Position numbers and translations under genes: made by a program. Below, piece by piece: positions 18,001-25,221 of a stretch of DNA of 64,000 nucleotides (positions are counted from its first letter, which is position 1; each line of letters opens with the position of its first letter). Under the pieces are notes generated by a model that saw nothing but the letters and a program-made list of their open reading frames with translations, was not told the origin of the DNA and made no database searches. This stretch comes from Azospirillum sp. TSO35-2 (GTDB lineage: Bacteria > Pseudomonadota > Alphaproteobacteria > Azospirillales > Azospirillaceae), in the NCBI RefSeq assembly GCF_003116095.1, contig NZ_LGRA01000021.1, forward strand, positions 1,491,976-1,555,975, read 5' to 3'.

Positions 18001-18649
18001 CCAGCGTCCAGCGCAGGCTGCGCGCCGCCTCCGGGACGGGCAGCGGCGGAAAAGCGGACGGCGGCGACAGCGGCGCAACTGGCGGTGTGGCGGGCGGTGT
18101 GGCGGGCGGCCGGATCGCCGGCGGGCGAACGCCGCCCGAGCCCACCAGCGTCAGCGGCGGGGCCGGCGGCTTCGTCGCCTGGACGGCCATGGACTGGGTG
18201 GTCAGCGGCTGGGTGGTGAGCGGCCGGGCCGCCACAGGGACGGCCGGACGCGGCGGCTCGGCCGGCTTGGGCGGGGCGATCGGGGCGTTGACGTCGGCCA
18301 CGTCGAACAGCGAGGCGCGGCGCCATTCCGGACGGGTGTCCAGCGCCATCATCGCCGCCGCCGCCATGTGGGCGCAGGCGTTGCGGCCGCAGGTGCACAG
18401 CCGGTCCAGCACGACGCTGCGCTTGCCCTGCACCGGCGTCACCGTCACCGCCAGCCGGCGGCCGAGGTCGGTGACCTCCGCCTTGATCCGGCCGGTGCCG
18501 GGCTCGCCCAGCGTCACCGCGCCGGTCATGATCAGGGTGCGCCCGCGCTGCAGCGTCTTGGCGTCGAAGACGCGGGTCAGGTCCTCCTGGGCGAAGGGGA
18601 CGACGGCGCCGGCCGAATGGCCACGCGGCAAGGCATCGAAAAGCGACAT
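15080..18649 (-). CDS. SNF2-family helicase with N-terminal SWIM zinc finger
   Basis: A 1,189-aa ATP-dependent DNA translocase. Near residues 70-90 is a SWIM zinc finger (CTCGRNACAHMAAAA, pattern CxC...CxH). A long Pro/Ala-rich region follows. The C-terminal 550 residues hold the SNF2 core: Walker A ADDMGLGKTAQTLAH, DEAQ box VLDEAQAIKN, SGTPVENNLGELWSQF, and helicase motifs V/VI SLKAGGRGLNLTAADTV and ATDRAYRIGQ. The start ATG at 18649 (MSLFDALPRG) is preferred over an upstream in-frame start. It is likely to remodel protein-DNA complexes or aid transcription or repair. It has no co-directional partner gene within a short distance. Confidence 0.92.
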   Translation of the reverse strand: MSLFDALPRGHSAGAVVPFAQEDLTRVFDAKTLQRGRTLIMTGAVTLGEPGTGRIKAEVTDLGRRLAVTVTPVQGKRSVVLDRLCTCGRNACAHMAAAAMMALDTRPEWRRASLFDVADVNAPIAPPKPAEPPRPAVPVAARPLTTQPLTTQSMAVQATKPPAPPLTLVGSGGVRPPAIRPPATPPATPPVAPLSPPSAFPPLPVPEAARSLRWTLEPGQGDIACYILAEFVAEGSADTAPASPRDVLAKAPRSLDGDADRAIARLLGGGGGERTPVAKSRGEAIDRLLRRLLATGRLRWRDGTPLAEAPGRTVRTFRDPATRKLRPTGLPDRSVLVKGQSYWCVDSATGTVFPVDLQVVEVPKAKPSAAAPVPPPAAKAPGQPASRLFGPSRSAPAAMPRIAPPPSSFRDNPIPGVRGGAGDAAAIVERTPRVIARLGRVVTPADGLVDVLRLSFDYGDPGNPVEIEPDDQRQFARYEDEFGSVTFVRRDKADEQAALDRLSGLGFAQARVEPPKGALNARGARVHWLTGRDVEERWAHFLANEVPALTKAGWTMEVGADFGTRVIEPGAEVEVAVRDAGDGWFDLDVGVEIDGERQPLLPILSRLVEKGGLSTTRIIDGRAHIVLDDGNVLALPAERIERLLSVLEAMLDSGRSSGDRLKVPLAEADSLLDIDDLIARRGDETAQIDGYLQRLRADDLPGDLMPPPGFQGELRDYQRAGLAWMQSLRANNVAGILADDMGLGKTAQTLAHIAMEEHEGRLTDPCLVVVPTSLVPNWVAEAGRFTPHLRVVVLHGVDRHGKLADLGRAHIVVTTYGVVARDIDLLKRLSWHTIVLDEAQAIKNPDGKATRAVAALPARHRLCLSGTPVENNLGELWSQFAFLMPGLLGDRKDFGKRYRVPIEKRGDNTRANLLMRRIRPFLLRRTKEAVAKELPPKTEVVVRIDLERDQRDLYETIRLSVNETVRAALAASGKGSGLGQNAIAVIDALLKLRQVCCDPRLLKSIAALGGHGAKVRQSAKLAALVDMVTEMVPEGRRILIFSQFTTMLDLIKIELEKAAVPYVELTGRTLDRAEPVNRFQNREVPVFLISLKAGGRGLNLTAADTVIHYDPWWNPAAEDQATDRAYRIGQDKPVFVYKLIAANTVEERILDLQRRKGSLSAATIEGKGLVSALDGGDIDYLLSDDDAEE

Positions 18650-18832
18650 GCGGGGCGGATGGGTCTCGACCGGAACGAAACGAAAACGGGGCGTCGGTAT
18701 AGGGCCTTGCGCGGCAGGGCGCAAGCGTCACCTGGGTCGTGGCCGCCGCGACCGGGCGAACCGCGAACGCTCGTCATAGCACAGGATCGCCGCGGCATCA
18801 CCCCGCATGAACATTTGACCGCCGATGTCGCG

Positions 18833-19498
18833 TCATCCCGGATGCCCGGGCGTCGGCAGGCCGGCGACGGCACACAGCCCGGCACCGCTGCCAAGCTGAT
18901 GGGCGACCTTGCGGATGGCCCCCTCGACGAAGGACGGGTCGCCGGCGTGGACCAGCAGCGCCAGCCCGAGCAGCAGCAGCGCCAGCACGGCGGGCGAGGC
19001 GCGCAGCCGCGGCGCCCCATCCTTCCGGCTGGTCCACAGGAACAGCAGCACCGACAGGCCGCCGACCAGCAGCCCGGCCATCACCTCCGCGCCCGAATGG
19101 GCGGAGACGGCGACCCTGGACGCGGCGATGGCCAGCACCAGCAGCGCGGCGGCGGCCGGCAACCCCAGCCGCAACCAGGGCGACCCGGCGTCGCGCGCGG
19201 CCAGCGCGGCCACCGACCCGTAGAAGACGGCGGAGAAGGCGGCGTGGCCGCTGGGGCTGATGAAGCGGTCGCCGGCGAACAGCGCCGGGAACAGCGGCGG
19301 TTCCGGCAGGCCGCAGCCATGGCCGACCAGCTTCAGCACGACCATCGCCCCCAGGCAGACGGCCAGCGCCAGCAGCCAGCGCAAGGCCAGCGGCGCCGAA
19401 TGCCGCCGCCACAGGGCGGTCGCGTACAGGGCGGAGAGGGGGACGAGAAGGCTGCTGCTGCCCAGATGGGTGATGGCACCGCTGGCGGTGGCGAGCAT
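18833..19498 (-). CDS. PAP2 superfamily membrane phosphatase
   Basis: A 221-aa protein with about six hydrophobic helices and a PAP2 active site: PSGHAAFSAVF (His in motif 2) and SRVAVSAHSGAEV (motif 3, SRx5H). The last acidic residue of motif 3 is Glu instead of the usual Asp, and no clear KX6RP motif 1 is visible. It may therefore be a divergent or weakly active lipid-phosphate phosphatase. The ATG at 19498 is chosen because a GGAG lies about 6 nt upstream. An in-frame ATG at 19546 is less supported. Confidence 0.8.
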   Translation of the reverse strand: MLATASGAITHLGSSSLLVPLSALYATALWRRHSAPLALRWLLALAVCLGAMVVLKLVGHGCGLPEPPLFPALFAGDRFISPSGHAAFSAVFYGSVAALAARDAGSPWLRLGLPAAAALLVLAIAASRVAVSAHSGAEVMAGLLVGGLSVLLFLWTSRKDGAPRLRASPAVLALLLLGLALLVHAGDPSFVEGAIRKVAHQLGSGAGLCAVAGLPTPGHPG

Positions 19499-19627
19499 GG
19501 ACGCTCCAGGCAACGGACAAGAGGGAGGTGGACGGCTCTGGGACATGGTGCGGCGCAGCACGAAGCGCAAGACCCGGCCCGGCGAGGCCGGCTCAGCCCA
19601 CGCTCAGCCCCCGGTTCAGCCCCCGGT

Positions 19628-21022
19628 TCAACCGTCGAGCTGGTCGGCCCGCGCGTCGGCGATGACGCAGTTGCGCCCCGACCGCTTGGCCTCGTACAGC
19701 GCCTCGTCGGCGCGGCGGACCAGCCCTTCCGCGGTGTCGCCCAGCCGGCCGCCGACCGATATGCCGATCGAGACGGTGACGTTGATCTCGCCGCGGTCGG
19801 CCGACACGGTGAAGGGGGTGTCGGCGATGCGCGAGCGCAGCCGTTCGGCGACGATCAGCGCCGCCTCCCCGTCGGTGTCCGGCAGGATGACGATGAACTC
19901 CTCGCCACCCAGCCGGGCGACGAGGTCGAAGGTGCGCAGGTTGCGGCTGGACCGCGCCGACACCTCGCGCAGCACCTCGTCGCCGATGGTGTGGCCGTAG
20001 GTGTCGTTGACCACCTTGAAGTGGTCGATGTCGAACATCAGCACCGACACCGGCTTGTGGCTGTCGATGGCGCGCTCCAGCAGGCGCGGCAGGTGGGCGT
20101 TGACGTAGCGGCGGTTGAAGACGCCGGTCAGGCTGTCGGTCAGCGCCATCGACAGGCTCTGCTCGTAGTTCGAGCGCAGCCGTTCCTGGTAGCGCTTGCG
20201 CCGGATCTGGGTGCGGGCGCGGGCCAGCAGCTCGTTGCGGTCGACCGGCTTGACGACATAGTCGTTGGCGCCGAGTTCCAGCCCCTTGGCCACCTGCCCC
20301 AGCTCGCCCTCGTCGACCATCAGCAGGATCGGCACCTGCCGCGTCCGCTCGTGCGAGCGCAGCTGCGAGCACAGCCGCAACCCGTCCTCGTTCAGCAGGG
20401 TCAGGCTGACCACCACCAGATCGAGGTCGCCGGCCAGCGCGCGTTCCAGCGCCTTGGCGCAGGTGTCGGCGGCCATCACGCTGTTGTGGTCGCGCTGCAG
20501 CGTCTCCGTCACCTTTTCCAGGTCGAGGACGGAATCCTCCAGCACCAGCACGCTGGCGTGCTCGAAGGATTCGCTCAGCATGGTGCCGCTGCGCTCGATG
20601 ACGCCGAACTGGCCCGACGTGGTCTCCCGCAGGCGCCACTCGTCCATCATCATCTTCAGCCGGACCAGCGAGCGCACCCGCGCGAACAGCGCGATGTCGT
20701 TCACCGGCTTGGTCAGGAAATCGTCGGCCCCGGCCTCCAGTCCGCGCACGCGGTCGGCGACGTCGGACAGCGCGGTCACCATCACCACCGGGATGTGCAT
20801 GGTCGCGGGGTCGGAGCGGATCTTCTCGCACACCTCGAACCCGTCCATGCCCGGCATCATGACGTCGAGCAGCACGATGTCCGGCGATTCCCGGCGCACC
20901 AGTTCCAGCGCGTCCGGACCATTGAACGCCGTCAGCACATTGAAGTACTCGCGCGTCAGCTTCGCCGCGAGCAGCTTCACATTGGGCAGAACGTCATCGA
21001 CGACGAGGACACGCGCTGACAT
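19628..21022 (-). CDS. pleD: PleD-type response regulator diguanylate cyclase
   Basis: A 464-aa protein with two receiver domains followed by GGDEF. REC1 (about 1-125) has the phospho-acceptor Asp in DIVLLDVMMPGMDG and the lysine of LTKPV. REC2 (about 150-270) has Ser where the Asp should be (LDLVVVSLTLL), so it is a pseudo-receiver, as in Caulobacter PleD. The GGDEF domain shows RLGGEEFIVILP, with an RxxD inhibitory site (RTFD) five residues before it. It makes cyclic-di-GMP when phosphorylated and dimerised. divK lies just upstream (57-nt gap), the same order as in Caulobacter. Confidence 0.96.
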   Translation of the reverse strand: MSARVLVVDDVLPNVKLLAAKLTREYFNVLTAFNGPDALELVRRESPDIVLLDVMMPGMDGFEVCEKIRSDPATMHIPVVMVTALSDVADRVRGLEAGADDFLTKPVNDIALFARVRSLVRLKMMMDEWRLRETTSGQFGVIERSGTMLSESFEHASVLVLEDSVLDLEKVTETLQRDHNSVMAADTCAKALERALAGDLDLVVVSLTLLNEDGLRLCSQLRSHERTRQVPILLMVDEGELGQVAKGLELGANDYVVKPVDRNELLARARTQIRRKRYQERLRSNYEQSLSMALTDSLTGVFNRRYVNAHLPRLLERAIDSHKPVSVLMFDIDHFKVVNDTYGHTIGDEVLREVSARSSRNLRTFDLVARLGGEEFIVILPDTDGEAALIVAERLRSRIADTPFTVSADRGEINVTVSIGISVGGRLGDTAEGLVRRADEALYEAKRSGRNCVIADARADQLDG

Positions 21023-21078
21023 GGACGGACGGAATCCTGCAAATTTTCACAAGCGGACTGGTCTGCACGCGAACAGGC

Positions 21079-21486
21079 TCAGTTGAGAAACTTCTTCACT
21101 GTTTCCAGGAACTTCACGACGGATATGGGCTTGGCCACATAGTCTTCACAGCCGCCCTGGCGAATTTTTTCCTCGTCCCCCTTCATGGCGAAGGCGGTGA
21201 CCGCCACGACCGGGATGGATTTCAGGTCGGGATCGTCCTTGATCCAGCGCGTGACCTCCAGCCCCGACACCTCGGGAAGCTGGATGTCCATCAGGATCAG
21301 GTCGGGCCGGTGCCGGCGGGCGATCTGCATCGCCTCCATGCCGTCACGGGTCTGCAAGGTGTCGTAGCCGTGCGCTTCGAGCAGGTCATGAAACAGCTTC
21401 ATGTTCAGCTCGTTGTCCTCGACGATGAGGACGGTCTTTGCCGGCTTCGCACCGGTCCCCGCTGGGCCGCCCGGTTCCGCTGACAT
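21079..21486 (-). CDS. divK: Single-domain response regulator DivK
   Basis: A 135-aa stand-alone receiver domain. It has the acidic pocket (VLIVEDNELNMKLF), the phospho-acceptor Asp in DLILMDIQLPEVSG, the Thr in VVAVTAFAMKGDEE and the Lys in YVAKPISVVKFL. It closely resembles DivK, the polarity and cell-cycle regulator of alphaproteobacteria. The start ATG at 21486 has a strong AGGGGAGGA site upstream, giving a 15-residue Gly/Pro-rich leader. pleD follows on the same strand, so the pair is an operon. Confidence 0.94.
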   Translation of the reverse strand: MSAEPGGPAGTGAKPAKTVLIVEDNELNMKLFHDLLEAHGYDTLQTRDGMEAMQIARRHRPDLILMDIQLPEVSGLEVTRWIKDDPDLKSIPVVAVTAFAMKGDEEKIRQGGCEDYVAKPISVVKFLETVKKFLN

Positions 21487-21808
21487 GCATCCTCCCCTGG
21501 GCCTGGCCCGCGTTGACACCGCCCGTCTCGCCAGCCCCATGATCCGCGCGCCTTGCGGCCGCGGGCATGCACGCGGAGTCGAGAGTCCGGTATACCCCCT
21601 TTCTGAATAGGTCGCGACGGTTAAATTGTCGTTACCCGCGCTCGGAAAAGCGGTCGCGAACCACCGGCCGCAACGCGGCCGCCCCGGCGAAATGCCGAGC
21701 CGCACAACCAAATGGAACGTCGCCGGCGCAAAAGACAAAGCCGCCCGTGGAGGCCACGGGCGGCATGAGTTGTCTGTTCCGACAATCAGACAGGCTGTGG
21801 AGCGTCCG
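21487..21808. other. Intergenic region upstream of divK and downstream of the GGDEF gene
   Basis: No coding frame is convincing here. The right part holds the terminator of the GGDEF gene (see 21740-21764). The left part is the probable promoter region of divK-pleD on the - strand, but I cannot place the promoter elements with confidence. Confidence 0.5.
21740..21764 (-). terminator. Rho-independent terminator of the GGDEF gene
   Basis: A perfect 11-bp GC-rich stem (21740-21750 with 21754-21764) with a 3-nt loop, followed on the - strand by TTTGTCTTTTG. It sits 45 nt after the GGDEF stop codon. Confidence 0.8.
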
Positions 21809-22525
21809 TCAGGCGGCGGACTTCACCTTGCGCTTGGCATCCCGGCGCCGGGCGTGCTTGGCGCCATACATCATGACGTCGGCCCGGCGCATCACCTCGT
21901 CCTCGCTGTCGTCGGCGCCGTAGGGTTGCGTCCCGACCGAGAAGCGCACCGGCAGGGCGTGGCCGCCCCACTCGACATGGCTGGCGTCGGCGATGGCGGC
22001 CAGTTGCCGGGCGCGGGCGAGGCCGGCGCCGGTGTCGGTGTTGGTCAGCAGCACCGCGAACTCGTCGCCACCCAGCCGGGCCACGACGTCCTCCTGGCGG
22101 ACGTTGCCGACGATCAGGCGGGCCACCTGGCGCAGATAGCTGTCGCCGGCGATGTGGCCGTGGGTGTCGTTGATGGCCTTGAAGCCATCCAGGTCGATCA
22201 TGACGAGCAGGCCGCCGGCGGTGCCGTGGCGGCGGGCGGCGGCAAGCTCGCGCCGGAAATGGCTGTAGAAACCCCGCCGGTTCAGCAGACCGGTCAGCTC
22301 GTCCGTCATCGTCAGGCTTTCGAGGTAGGCGATCCGCTCCTGCTGCTGCGCGATGGTTTCCTTGGCCTCGGCGAGCAGGGCGATCGTCTCATCCAGAGCT
22401 TGCCGCTCGGTCCCCCGCAGAAGCCCGACGCGCGACGCCAGCGCGACCGGCGACCAGTTCCCCGGCCCGTCGAAACGGTCGGAGACGTGGTGCTTCAGGT
22501 CCAGGGCGGCGACGATGGCGTTCAT
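21809..22525 (-). CDS. GGDEF diguanylate cyclase
   Basis: A 238-aa soluble protein. The N-terminal 70 residues form a helical coiled-coil segment (LDETIALLAEAKETIAQQQE) without a recognisable sensor domain. The GGDEF domain follows, with TDELTGLLNRRGF and the active site RLGGDEFAVLL, plus an RxxD inhibitory site (RQED) upstream. All catalytic residues are intact, so it should synthesise cyclic-di-GMP. The ATG at 22525 is preferred over the in-frame start at 22555 because AGGAGCC lies just upstream. It is a separate unit from pleD but lies only 0.8 kb away. Confidence 0.92.
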   Translation of the reverse strand: MNAIVAALDLKHHVSDRFDGPGNWSPVALASRVGLLRGTERQALDETIALLAEAKETIAQQQERIAYLESLTMTDELTGLLNRRGFYSHFRRELAAARRHGTAGGLLVMIDLDGFKAINDTHGHIAGDSYLRQVARLIVGNVRQEDVVARLGGDEFAVLLTNTDTGAGLARARQLAAIADASHVEWGGHALPVRFSVGTQPYGADDSEDEVMRRADVMMYGAKHARRRDAKRKVKSAA

Positions 22526-22775
22526 GGGTCGGCTCCTTGATGAAGGTCGGAACACTTCGCCATACCCCTAGCAACAGGTGTGCCAACCCCGCCGACCCGC
22601 AGATACGAAGCATTTTATCGATTGCGCCGCGGGCTCATCCTGCCGGGTTGGAGCCTCTTGCCCACCCCGACCCGGCAGCTTTTGCCGTCCGTCGGGAAAT
22701 CCCTGCCGGGGCGCCGCCCCCAGAACGGCCGGGCACGGGGACAAAAACCGTCCCGGCCGGCCGCTCCCTGGGTCC

Positions 22776-23795
22776 TCACACCACCCGGTCGGGCGCGGTC
22801 CGGCCGGCCATCACGGCGTCGATGTTGTCCAAGGCCCGGAAGCCCATGGCGTTGCGCGTCTCCACCGTCGCGCTGCCCAGATGCGGCAGCAGGAAGGTGT
22901 TGGGCAGGTCGCGATAGCCCGGGTGCAGGTTCGGTTCATTCTCGAACACGTCCAGCCCGGCGGCGGCGAGCCGGCCGCGGGCGAGCGCGTCGATCACCGC
23001 CGCGTCGTCCACCACGCTGCCGCGCGCGGTGTTGATCAGGATGGCCCCCGGCGGCAGCCGCCCGATCCGGTCGGCGTTCAGCCAGTGGCGGGTTTCCGCC
23101 GTGGCCGGGAAATGCAGCGACAGGACATCGCACACCGGCAGCATCGCTTCGGGATCGGCGTGGTAGGTCGCCCCCTCTGCCAGCTCCGGCGGCAAGGGCC
23201 GGCGGTTGCTGTAGTGGATGTCCATGCCGAAGGCGCGGGCGCGGCGCGCCACCGCTTGCCCGATCCGCCCCATGCCGACGATGCCGAGCCGCTTGCCGCC
23301 GATGTGGGTCCCCATCAGCTGGGTCGGGGTCCAGCCGGTCCAGGCGGCGGCCCGGATCATCCGCTCCCCCTCCGACGCCCGGCGGGCGGCGCCCAGCAGC
23401 AGCAGCAGCGCGATGTCGGCGGTGGCGTCGGTCAGCACGTCCGGCGTGTTGGTGACGACCAGCCCGCGCGCCCGCGCCGCCTCCAGGTCGATGTGGTCGG
23501 TCCCGACCGAGAAGGTGGCCAGCACCTTGACCCGCGGCGGCAGCGCGGCGATGGCGGCGGCGTCCAGCCGGTCGCCGGCGCAGCACAGCACGGCGTCGGC
23601 CCCCGCCGCGGCCGCCCGGGCGGCGATCTCCGCCCCGCTGAAGGCGGTGTCGTCCGGATTGAGGGTCGCCGCATAGTCGCGCGCCGCCCGCGCCTCGACC
23701 GCGTCGGGCAGGCGCCGGGTCAGCAGCACGGCCGGGCGGCCGGACGGCATGCGCCCCGATGACGTGTCAAGCGGGTTCTCGGCAGGGCTTGTCAT
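22776..23795 (-). CDS. D-isomer-specific 2-hydroxyacid dehydrogenase (glyoxylate/hydroxypyruvate reductase-like)
   Basis: A 339-aa NAD(P)-dependent dehydrogenase. The Rossmann fold shows GIVGMGRIGQAVARR. The catalytic Arg lies in NTARGSVVDD, the Glu in DVFENEPN and the His in LLPHLGSA. The Arg after the first half of the nucleotide-binding domain (YSNRRPLP) suggests NADP preference. It is closest to the glyoxylate/hydroxypyruvate reductase group, but the substrate is not certain. The ATG at 23795 follows GGAAGGGAAC and is preferred over a longer frame. Confidence 0.88.
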   Translation of the reverse strand: MTSPAENPLDTSSGRMPSGRPAVLLTRRLPDAVEARAARDYAATLNPDDTAFSGAEIAARAAAAGADAVLCCAGDRLDAAAIAALPPRVKVLATFSVGTDHIDLEAARARGLVVTNTPDVLTDATADIALLLLLGAARRASEGERMIRAAAWTGWTPTQLMGTHIGGKRLGIVGMGRIGQAVARRARAFGMDIHYSNRRPLPPELAEGATYHADPEAMLPVCDVLSLHFPATAETRHWLNADRIGRLPPGAILINTARGSVVDDAAVIDALARGRLAAAGLDVFENEPNLHPGYRDLPNTFLLPHLGSATVETRNAMGFRALDNIDAVMAGRTAPDRVV

Positions 23796-23891
23796 TCCGG
23801 CTGTTCCCTTCCATTGATAGGAATTGCGGGTGGCGGCTCTTTCGGACCGCGACGAAAACACCCATACTTCACCTCGAGCCGTCAATCACCT

Positions 23892-24764
23892 GTGGATCCC
23901 GACTTGTTCGACCGTCTTTACGCTCTCCCGGCCGCCCTGCCGGCGACCGTCGGCGCGGCTTTCGTCGCCGGGGCTCTCCTTGCGAGCGTCCCCGCCATGG
24001 CCCAGCCGGCCGCCACCTCGCTCGCGGCGGTCGCGGCGAAGATCCAGCCCCACCGGGCGCTCTACACGATGTCGCTGGCGTCCGCGCGCAACGGGTCGAA
24101 GGTCAGCGGCGTCCGCGGGCGCATGATGTTCGAATGGGCCGACGCCTGCGACGGCTGGACGACGGAGCAGCGGTTCCAGCTGCGCTTCGTCTACAGCGAA
24201 GGCGACGACATGGCGATGAACACCAACTACACCACCTGGGAGTCGAAGGACGGCCGCCACTACCGCTTCAACGTCCGCAAGCTAGTGAACGGCGAACTGG
24301 ACGACGAGGTGCGCGGCGAGGCCAACCTGAAATCGGCGGACGGCGGTGGAACCGCCCAGTTCACCAAGCCGGAACCGCAGGAGATGGAGCTGCCGCCCAG
24401 CACCATGTTCCCGACCGCCCACACGCTGGCGATCCTGGACCACGCCGCCGCCGGCGAGCCCTTCTTCACCCGCACCATCTTCGACGGCTCCGACGCCGAG
24501 GGACCGACCGAGGTGTCGACCGTCGTCGGCAAGGCCGCGGCGCCGCTGGAATCCGCCAAAGACCCGCTGCTCAAGGTGGAGAAATCCTGGCCGGTCCGCA
24601 TGGCCTTCTTCCCGACCCAGAGCGATTCCGCCCAGCCGGAATACGAGATGAGCCTGCGCCTGCTGGAAAACGGCATCGCTGAATCGATGCAGATCGACTA
24701 CGGCGATTTCACCGTCAACGCCGTGCTGGACAAGATCGAGGCGCTGCCGAAGTCGGGTTGCTGA
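23892..24764 (+). CDS. eipB: EipB-type cell envelope integrity protein (DUF1849)
   Basis: A 290-aa secreted protein of the DUF1849/EipB family, which in Brucella supports envelope integrity as a periplasmic beta-spiral protein. A signal-peptide-like stretch (ATVGAAFVAGALLASVPAMA) precedes the mature part. Family-like features include HRALYTMSLASARNGS, then GRMMFEWADACDGWTT. The mature domain has one Cys in ADACDGW and a second at the extreme C-terminus (SGC), consistent with the conserved disulfide reported in the family. The start is uncertain: the GTG at 23892 gives a sensible leader, while a TTG at 23814 would lengthen it. Confidence 0.82.
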   Translation: MDPDLFDRLYALPAALPATVGAAFVAGALLASVPAMAQPAATSLAAVAAKIQPHRALYTMSLASARNGSKVSGVRGRMMFEWADACDGWTTEQRFQLRFVYSEGDDMAMNTNYTTWESKDGRHYRFNVRKLVNGELDDEVRGEANLKSADGGGTAQFTKPEPQEMELPPSTMFPTAHTLAILDHAAAGEPFFTRTIFDGSDAEGPTEVSTVVGKAAAPLESAKDPLLKVEKSWPVRMAFFPTQSDSAQPEYEMSLRLLENGIAESMQIDYGDFTVNAVLDKIEALPKSGC

Positions 24765-24894
24765 CCGCCACACTCTTTCGGGTTCCACCGTTTCCCTGTT
24801 GATCGCGACTCGCGGCTGCGCTTAACTGTGGGTTGAGGTTTTGTGCAACAGGCCGCTCGCCCCATGCGGCGACCGGCCGTCCGAGGGTTCCGTC

Positions 24895-25122
24895 ATGAGC
24901 AAGAAGCATGTCCAGATCGGGCAGGTTTTCCAACCGGTCGGCGGTGCCGGCGTCCGTGGTTGGCGGGTGACGGCGACGGTCAACCTGCTGGGCATTCCCC
25001 ACGCCCGTGTCGTCAGCACCGAGGACGAAGGCGTGTCCAAGACCCTGAGCTGCTCCGTCCTCGCCGACTCCAGCCACTACCGCCTGATCGCCTCGGCCCC
25101 GGCCGGCGGCATCGCCGCGTAA
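24895..25122 (+). CDS. Small conserved-looking protein of unknown function
   Basis: A 75-aa protein that I cannot assign. It begins MSKKHVQIGQVFQPV and is predicted mostly beta (VRGWRVTATVNLLG, then HARVVSTEDEGVSKTLSCSV), suggesting a small barrel-like domain. The ATG at 24895 lies after a short purine-poor leader, and the composition fits a real gene rather than a shadow. It is not part of an obvious operon, being between eipB and the convergent rarA. Confidence 0.6.
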   Translation: MSKKHVQIGQVFQPVGGAGVRGWRVTATVNLLGIPHARVVSTEDEGVSKTLSCSVLADSSHYRLIASAPAGGIAA

Positions 25123-25127
25123 GGCGG

Positions 25128-25220
25128 CTGCAACGCGTTTCGCCCGCTTGGCCACCGTCTCCCGCCAAGCGGGGGAGGGAGTGACGCGGCACGACACCGC
25201 CTCCTCCACGCCTCGCCTCC
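25128..25220. repeat. GC-rich intergenic repeat element
   Basis: The gap between two convergent genes contains a G-rich hairpin-prone segment. The 15-mer AAGCGGGGGAGGGAG at 25167-25181 recurs exactly at 60424-60438. CGCTTGG at about 25145 pairs with CCAAGCG at about 25165. This is probably one copy of a dispersed intergenic repeat family. Confidence 0.45.
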
Positions 25221-25221
25221 C

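Noticed and set aside
14294..21019. A 2,241-codon open frame on the + strand across the SNF2, PAP2 and pleD genes
   Set aside because: It runs antisense to three well-supported genes and matches no family. It reflects GC skew of codon positions.
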